Shown here: piece after piece, positions 5,712-7,912 of the stretch | Layout of the letters: every line of letters begins with the position of its first letter | Numbering within the stretch: position 1 is the first letter of the stretch | Origin: an uncultured beta proteobacterium | GTDB lineage: Bacteria > Pseudomonadota > Gammaproteobacteria > Burkholderiales > Burkholderiaceae | DNA length: 7,912 nt | Assembly (NCBI GenBank): GCA_903930665.1 | Contig: CAIYZI010000303.1 | Coordinates: forward strand, 1 to 7,912 | Reading direction: 5' to 3' | Translations under genes and position numbers: made by a program | The notes under the pieces: generated by a model | Told to the model about the DNA's origin: nothing | Seen by the model: the letters and a program-made list of their open reading frames with translations, nothing else | Database searches by the model: none

Positions 5712-6629
5712 ATGCCCCACCTCAATCTTGCTACTGCACTCTATTTAACGGTGACGACCGCTCTTTGGGCTGGAAATGCCATAGTAGGGCGTGTATTAGT
5801 TGGTAGCATCTCCCCAATTACCTTGAGCGCTATCCGCTGGGGTTTGGCAGCACTCTTTTTATTGCCTTTAGGGTGGCGTATTTTTAAGCGCGACAGTGCC
5901 TTATGGCAAAACAAAACTCGCTTTCTTTTTCTAGGTCTTTTTGGCGTTGGGAGCTACAACGTCCTTCTTTATCTTGCATTACAAACATCAACAGCCATTA
6001 ATGTCACCTTAATTGGCGCTAGTATGCCTATTTGGATGCTATTGATTGGCGCTGCCTTCTATCAAGTAAGACCGAGTCTCTTACAAATTTTTGGGGCGCT
6101 TGTTTCAATGGTGGGCGTGGTTGTTGTTTTGACGAGGGGTGACGTGTTGTCGCTTTTATCCATGCAGCTCGTGATGGGCGATCTCTTAATTATGTTGGCC
6201 ACTATTCTGTGGGCGTTTTATAGTTGGATGCTGACTAAACCGGGTAAGAGCACTGAGAGAGAGTGGCCTTGGGCGGAGTTTTTAATGGCGCAAGTGATGA
6301 TTGGCTTCTTATGGTCCCTCTTTTTCGATGGATTTGAGATTGCCTCAGGTAATGCTTATATTCACCTAAATTTAACCACTGCTGCATTAATTCTCTTTGT
6401 TGCGATAGGGCCTTCGTTGGTTGCTTATCGCTTATGGGGCATGGGGGTGAGCGGTGCTGGACCTACAGTCGCAGCCTTCTTTGCCAACCTTATCCCTTTA
6501 TTTACCGCACTTTTTTCCGCCGCTTTACTCGGGGAACCCCCAAGTCTCTTTCATGGAGTAGCATTTGGTTTGATAGTGGCGGGGATCGTAGTGTCATCAG
6601 TTAAAAAAAGACTCAAAACCTCTAGCTAG
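5712..6629 (+). CDS. EamA-domain (DMT superfamily) transporter
   Basis: An inner-membrane protein of 305 residues from ATG 5712, with about ten hydrophobic helices arranged as two EamA repeats (residues about 6-140 and 155-295). The first repeat starts LNLATALYLTVTTALWAGNA, and each repeat ends with a helix preceded by the family's short charged loop (LLGEPPSLFHG in the second). Family members export amino acids, nucleosides or other metabolites, but the substrate cannot be read here. An upstream in-frame ATG at 5655 would add 19 residues unlike the family. It also overlaps the best -10 hexamer (5651-5656), so 5712 is preferred, although neither ATG has a clear Shine-Dalgarno sequence. It converges with the next gene, 8 bp away, and no clear terminator is seen between them. 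Confidence 0.88.
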   Translation: MPHLNLATALYLTVTTALWAGNAIVGRVLVGSISPITLSAIRWGLAALFLLPLGWRIFKRDSALWQNKTRFLFLGLFGVGSYNVLLYLALQTSTAINVTLIGASMPIWMLLIGAAFYQVRPSLLQIFGALVSMVGVVVVLTRGDVLSLLSMQLVMGDLLIMLATILWAFYSWMLTKPGKSTEREWPWAEFLMAQVMIGFLWSLFFDGFEIASGNAYIHLNLTTAALILFVAIGPSLVAYRLWGMGVSGAGPTVAAFFANLIPLFTALFSAALLGEPPSLFHGVAFGLIVAGIVVSSVKKRLKTSS

Positions 6630-6637
6630 AATTAGAG

Positions 6638-7288
6638 TCAGGCCGGCGTTTTTGCTTCCTGTAATGCTAGGGGGTTGGGGGTGGGCTCGCCAATCTTGGT
6701 AAGGACGTTGGTATCTAGGTGATGAAAGAGATCATCTTGTCCCTTAATCTTTAAGACAGTGTCTTGTTCATAAGACCAAGTGCCATCCTCCAAGAAGGTA
6801 ATCATGATGTGGTATTCAACAGTCTTAAATGCGTAATCCAAAAAAGGGTTGGAAGAAATTCCCGCAGTAGCATCTTCTATTTTGGCGATACATTCGAACT
6901 GATTGGCGGTGGCTGATGCTTTACCTGTGGCCATGGCAACCATCCCGCGGGGAATGGTGAGAGTGTGAACAATTGCGCCGGTGGCTGGTTCCCAAAGCCA
7001 ATACCCAACTTGGTCATGGTAGGTTTTTACTTGATCGGGTTTGGTGATGTGTAAGTGATAGCGCAAACCATAAAATAATTGTGGCCCATTAGTTTGGGGA
7101 TCTATTGGCTGAAGTTCAATGCGCTCGATAAAGACTTGCTTTTTCGGTCCGTCAGCCTTGGGTTTAATGTCCAGGCCCCGCTGACCTTCCCAGATTCCGG
7201 CCATTCGGGTGAGGGGACCAAGGTTTTCCAAGGTATTGATGGAATAGCCTTGAGGCTCGGTATAAATATCCTGCGGGAAGTCACTCAT
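6638..7288 (-). CDS. Heme-binding beta-barrel (nitrobindin/FABP-like) domain protein
   Basis: The protein is 216 residues from ATG 7288 (MSDFPQDIYTEP). It resembles the bacterial nitrobindin/DUF1794 family, a small ten-strand barrel that in characterised members holds ferric heme and reacts with nitric oxide or peroxynitrite. Visible features are the opening GIWEGQRGLD (31-40; GxWxG pattern), beta-rich sections IERIELQPIDPQTNGPQLFYGLRYH and VGYWLWEPATGAIVHTLTIPRG, and a late His pair in DLFHHLDTNVL (H189/H190). That pair is where the family's proximal heme His falls, so heme binding is plausible but not proven. The frame extends to ATG 7297 and TTG 7309; homolog-like sequence begins at MSDFP. 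There is no signal peptide, so it is cytoplasmic. It diverges from the Lys-rich exported protein and converges with the transporter. Confidence 0.82.
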   Translation of the reverse strand: MSDFPQDIYTEPQGYSINTLENLGPLTRMAGIWEGQRGLDIKPKADGPKKQVFIERIELQPIDPQTNGPQLFYGLRYHLHITKPDQVKTYHDQVGYWLWEPATGAIVHTLTIPRGMVAMATGKASATANQFECIAKIEDATAGISSNPFLDYAFKTVEYHIMITFLEDGTWSYEQDTVLKIKGQDDLFHHLDTNVLTKIGEPTPNPLALQEAKTPA

Positions 7289-7369
7289 GGGAAACATTCT
7301 AAAATTCAAGCATATTTGTTAATTAATTCGGTATTATTAAATAATCCGCAAACCTTTATGGAGAATTAG
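7289..7369. promoter_or_regulatory. Divergent promoter region, barrel protein / Lys-rich protein
   Basis: An AT-rich stretch between two divergent genes. On the plus strand TTGTTA (7316-7321), 16 nt, then TAAATA (7338-7343) is a possible promoter, followed by a good ribosome site GGAG (7360-7363) 6 nt before ATG 7370. On the minus strand TTAACA, 15 nt, then TAGAAT is a weaker candidate ahead of the barrel gene. Confidence 0.35.
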
Positions 7370-7648
7370 ATGATTCCTCGTTTCGCACGTCTGGGCTTAG
7401 CCTCTGTTATTGCCGCCTCTATTGGCCTGTCTCCAATTGCTGTAATGGCAGCAGATCCAGCTCCAGCACCTGCTCCTGTAGCAGCCCCAGCGATGCCTGC
7501 AGCTGCTCCAGCTCCTCTAACTCAGTCTGAAAAGACCGCTGAGAAAAAAGCTAAGAAAGAGAAAAAGGCAGAGAAAAAGGCTGAAAAGAAAGCTAAGAAA
7601 AAAGCCAAGAAGAAAGCTAAGGCGCAAGAAGCTGCTGCAGTCCAGTAA
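7370..7648 (+). CDS. Exported Ala/Pro- and Lys-rich small protein, function unknown
   Basis: It encodes 92 residues in three parts. Residues 1-27 are a signal peptide: positive R4/R7, hydrophobic LGLASVIAASIGL, and a VMA cleavage site before ADPAP. Residues 28-50 are an Ala/Pro linker. Residues 54-84 are a highly basic helical tail with 18 lysines in 30 residues (55-84) and Ala at every fourth position from 67 to 83 (EKKA/KKKA units). The mature protein is predicted to be periplasmic and strongly cationic. The plan recalls acid-shock (Asr) and histone H1-like tails, but I see no specific homology. Low-complexity K/A proteins arise independently, so I assign no function. GGAG precedes the ATG by 6 nt. 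A hairpin terminator follows at 7675-7712. Confidence 0.75.
   Translation: MIPRFARLGLASVIAASIGLSPIAVMAADPAPAPAPVAAPAMPAAAPAPLTQSEKTAEKKAKKEKKAEKKAEKKAKKKAKKKAKAQEAAAVQ
7541..7621 (+). repeat. In-frame low-complexity Lys/Ala codon repeat
   Basis: About 27 codons built from variations of AAR-AAR-GCN with occasional GAR form a purine-rich tract on the plus strand. It encodes the EKKA/KKKA tail. Such tracts can change in copy number by slippage, so length may vary between strains. Confidence 0.7.
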
Positions 7649-7674
7649 ATTATCTTTAGCGCATTAGAGTCTTT

Positions 7675-7712
7675 AAAGGCCATTGGATTTAGATTAATCC
7701 GGTGGCTTTTTT
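7675..7712. terminator. Rho-independent terminator between convergent genes
   Basis: The left arm 7675-7689 (AAAGGCCATTGGATT) pairs with 7696-7710 (AATCCGGTGGCTTTT) over 15 bp, including three G-U pairs, around a 6-nt loop (TAGATT). Six T follow the GC-rich part of the stem (7707-7712). It terminates the Lys-rich gene on the plus strand; only three A on the left make it weaker for the opposite strand. The stop codon of the convergent transporter (7694-7696) lies at the loop. Confidence 0.78.
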
Positions 7713-7912
7713 ACTGGTGTATCGTTACGTACGAGTAACCACATCGCCCCCATCACCAACCCCATTCCGCTGATTTGAAGCCAAGTAATAGGCTCAGATA
7801 AAACAGCCCATCCCATAAAAATAGTTGAGACTGGCCCTAGGATGCTGGCCTGAGCAACTAGAGGTGAGCCAATGCGATTAATCGCGATCATGATCATGAG
7901 CATCGGAATGAC
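7694..7912 (-). CDS. EamA-domain (DMT) transporter, C-terminal part, cut by window end
   Basis: The frame is open from the last base of the window to TAA at 7694, giving 72 residues. They hold the last two helices of an EamA repeat: a helix with GSPLVAQASILGPVSTIFMGWAVL, the typical SEPITWLQ loop, then SGMGLVMGAMWLLV and a short charged tail ending VKKPPD. This matches the C-terminal end of a drug/metabolite transporter. The start lies outside the window. It is the second DMT gene here and its C-terminal end does not look closely related to the first (5712-6629), so it is not an obvious recent duplicate. Confidence 0.85.
   Translation of the reverse strand, partial: VIPMLMIMIAINRIGSPLVAQASILGPVSTIFMGWAVLSEPITWLQISGMGLVMGAMWLLVRNDTPVKKPPD

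Noticed and set aside
6610..6652. Possible terminator between the first transporter and the barrel gene (GACTC...GAGTC, CTCTA...TAGAG, GCCGGC then five T)
   Set aside because: Stems are only 5 bp, compete with one another, and the T-run is not adjacent to a stable stem.
7079..7369. 96-residue plus-strand frame ending just before the Lys-rich gene
   Set aside because: Mostly antisense to the barrel protein, with no signal or domain. Its end at 7369 next to the ATG at 7370 looks accidental.

Overview
The window looks like a chromosomal housekeeping/accessory segment of a freshwater betaproteobacterium. Roughly 40-45 % GC by eye, compact gene spacing and the style of the OxyR, L-lactate dehydrogenase and heme-binding beta-barrel proteins suggest Burkholderiales, possibly Polynucleobacter. 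That assignment is inference from protein resemblance, not a database match. No mobile element, tRNA, rRNA, CRISPR array or phage gene was seen.

Region 1 (1-3127) is an oxidative-stress and redox block. A cut-off gene tail (1-87) overlaps the end of a 55-residue rubredoxin. The rubredoxin lies downstream of a rubrerythrin that lacks its own rubredoxin domain, so the usual one-chain peroxidase appears split over two adjacent genes. Divergently, across a 130-bp intergenic region rich in inverted repeats, is a peroxide-sensing OxyR with both redox cysteines. It is followed on the same strand by an Old Yellow Enzyme family flavin reductase. A strong bidirectional terminator (3084-3127) closes the block.

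Region 2 (3119-5568, minus strand) reads as one likely operon: an FMN-dependent L-lactate (alpha-hydroxy acid) dehydrogenase with a GTG start, a DUF4239 (bestrophin-like) membrane protein, a 62-residue protein of unknown function, and a 58-residue two-helix membrane protein whose stop codon lies inside the shared terminator. The DUF4239 frame has no ATG, GTG or TTG ahead of its first conserved membrane segment. The best start is an AUU one base after the dehydrogenase stop codon.

Region 3 (5627-7912) holds a complete EamA/DMT ten-helix exporter (+), convergent with a heme-binding beta-barrel (nitrobindin-like) protein (-). Divergent from the latter is a small exported Ala/Pro- and Lys-rich protein (+). 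A second DMT transporter, cut by the window end, converges on it with its stop codon in another terminator hairpin.

The clearest functional story is OxyR controlling a split rubrerythrin/rubredoxin peroxide-scavenging pair. The most unusual sequence points are the apparent AUU start, the lysine-rich secreted protein, and the undescribed small proteins downstream of the lactate dehydrogenase.
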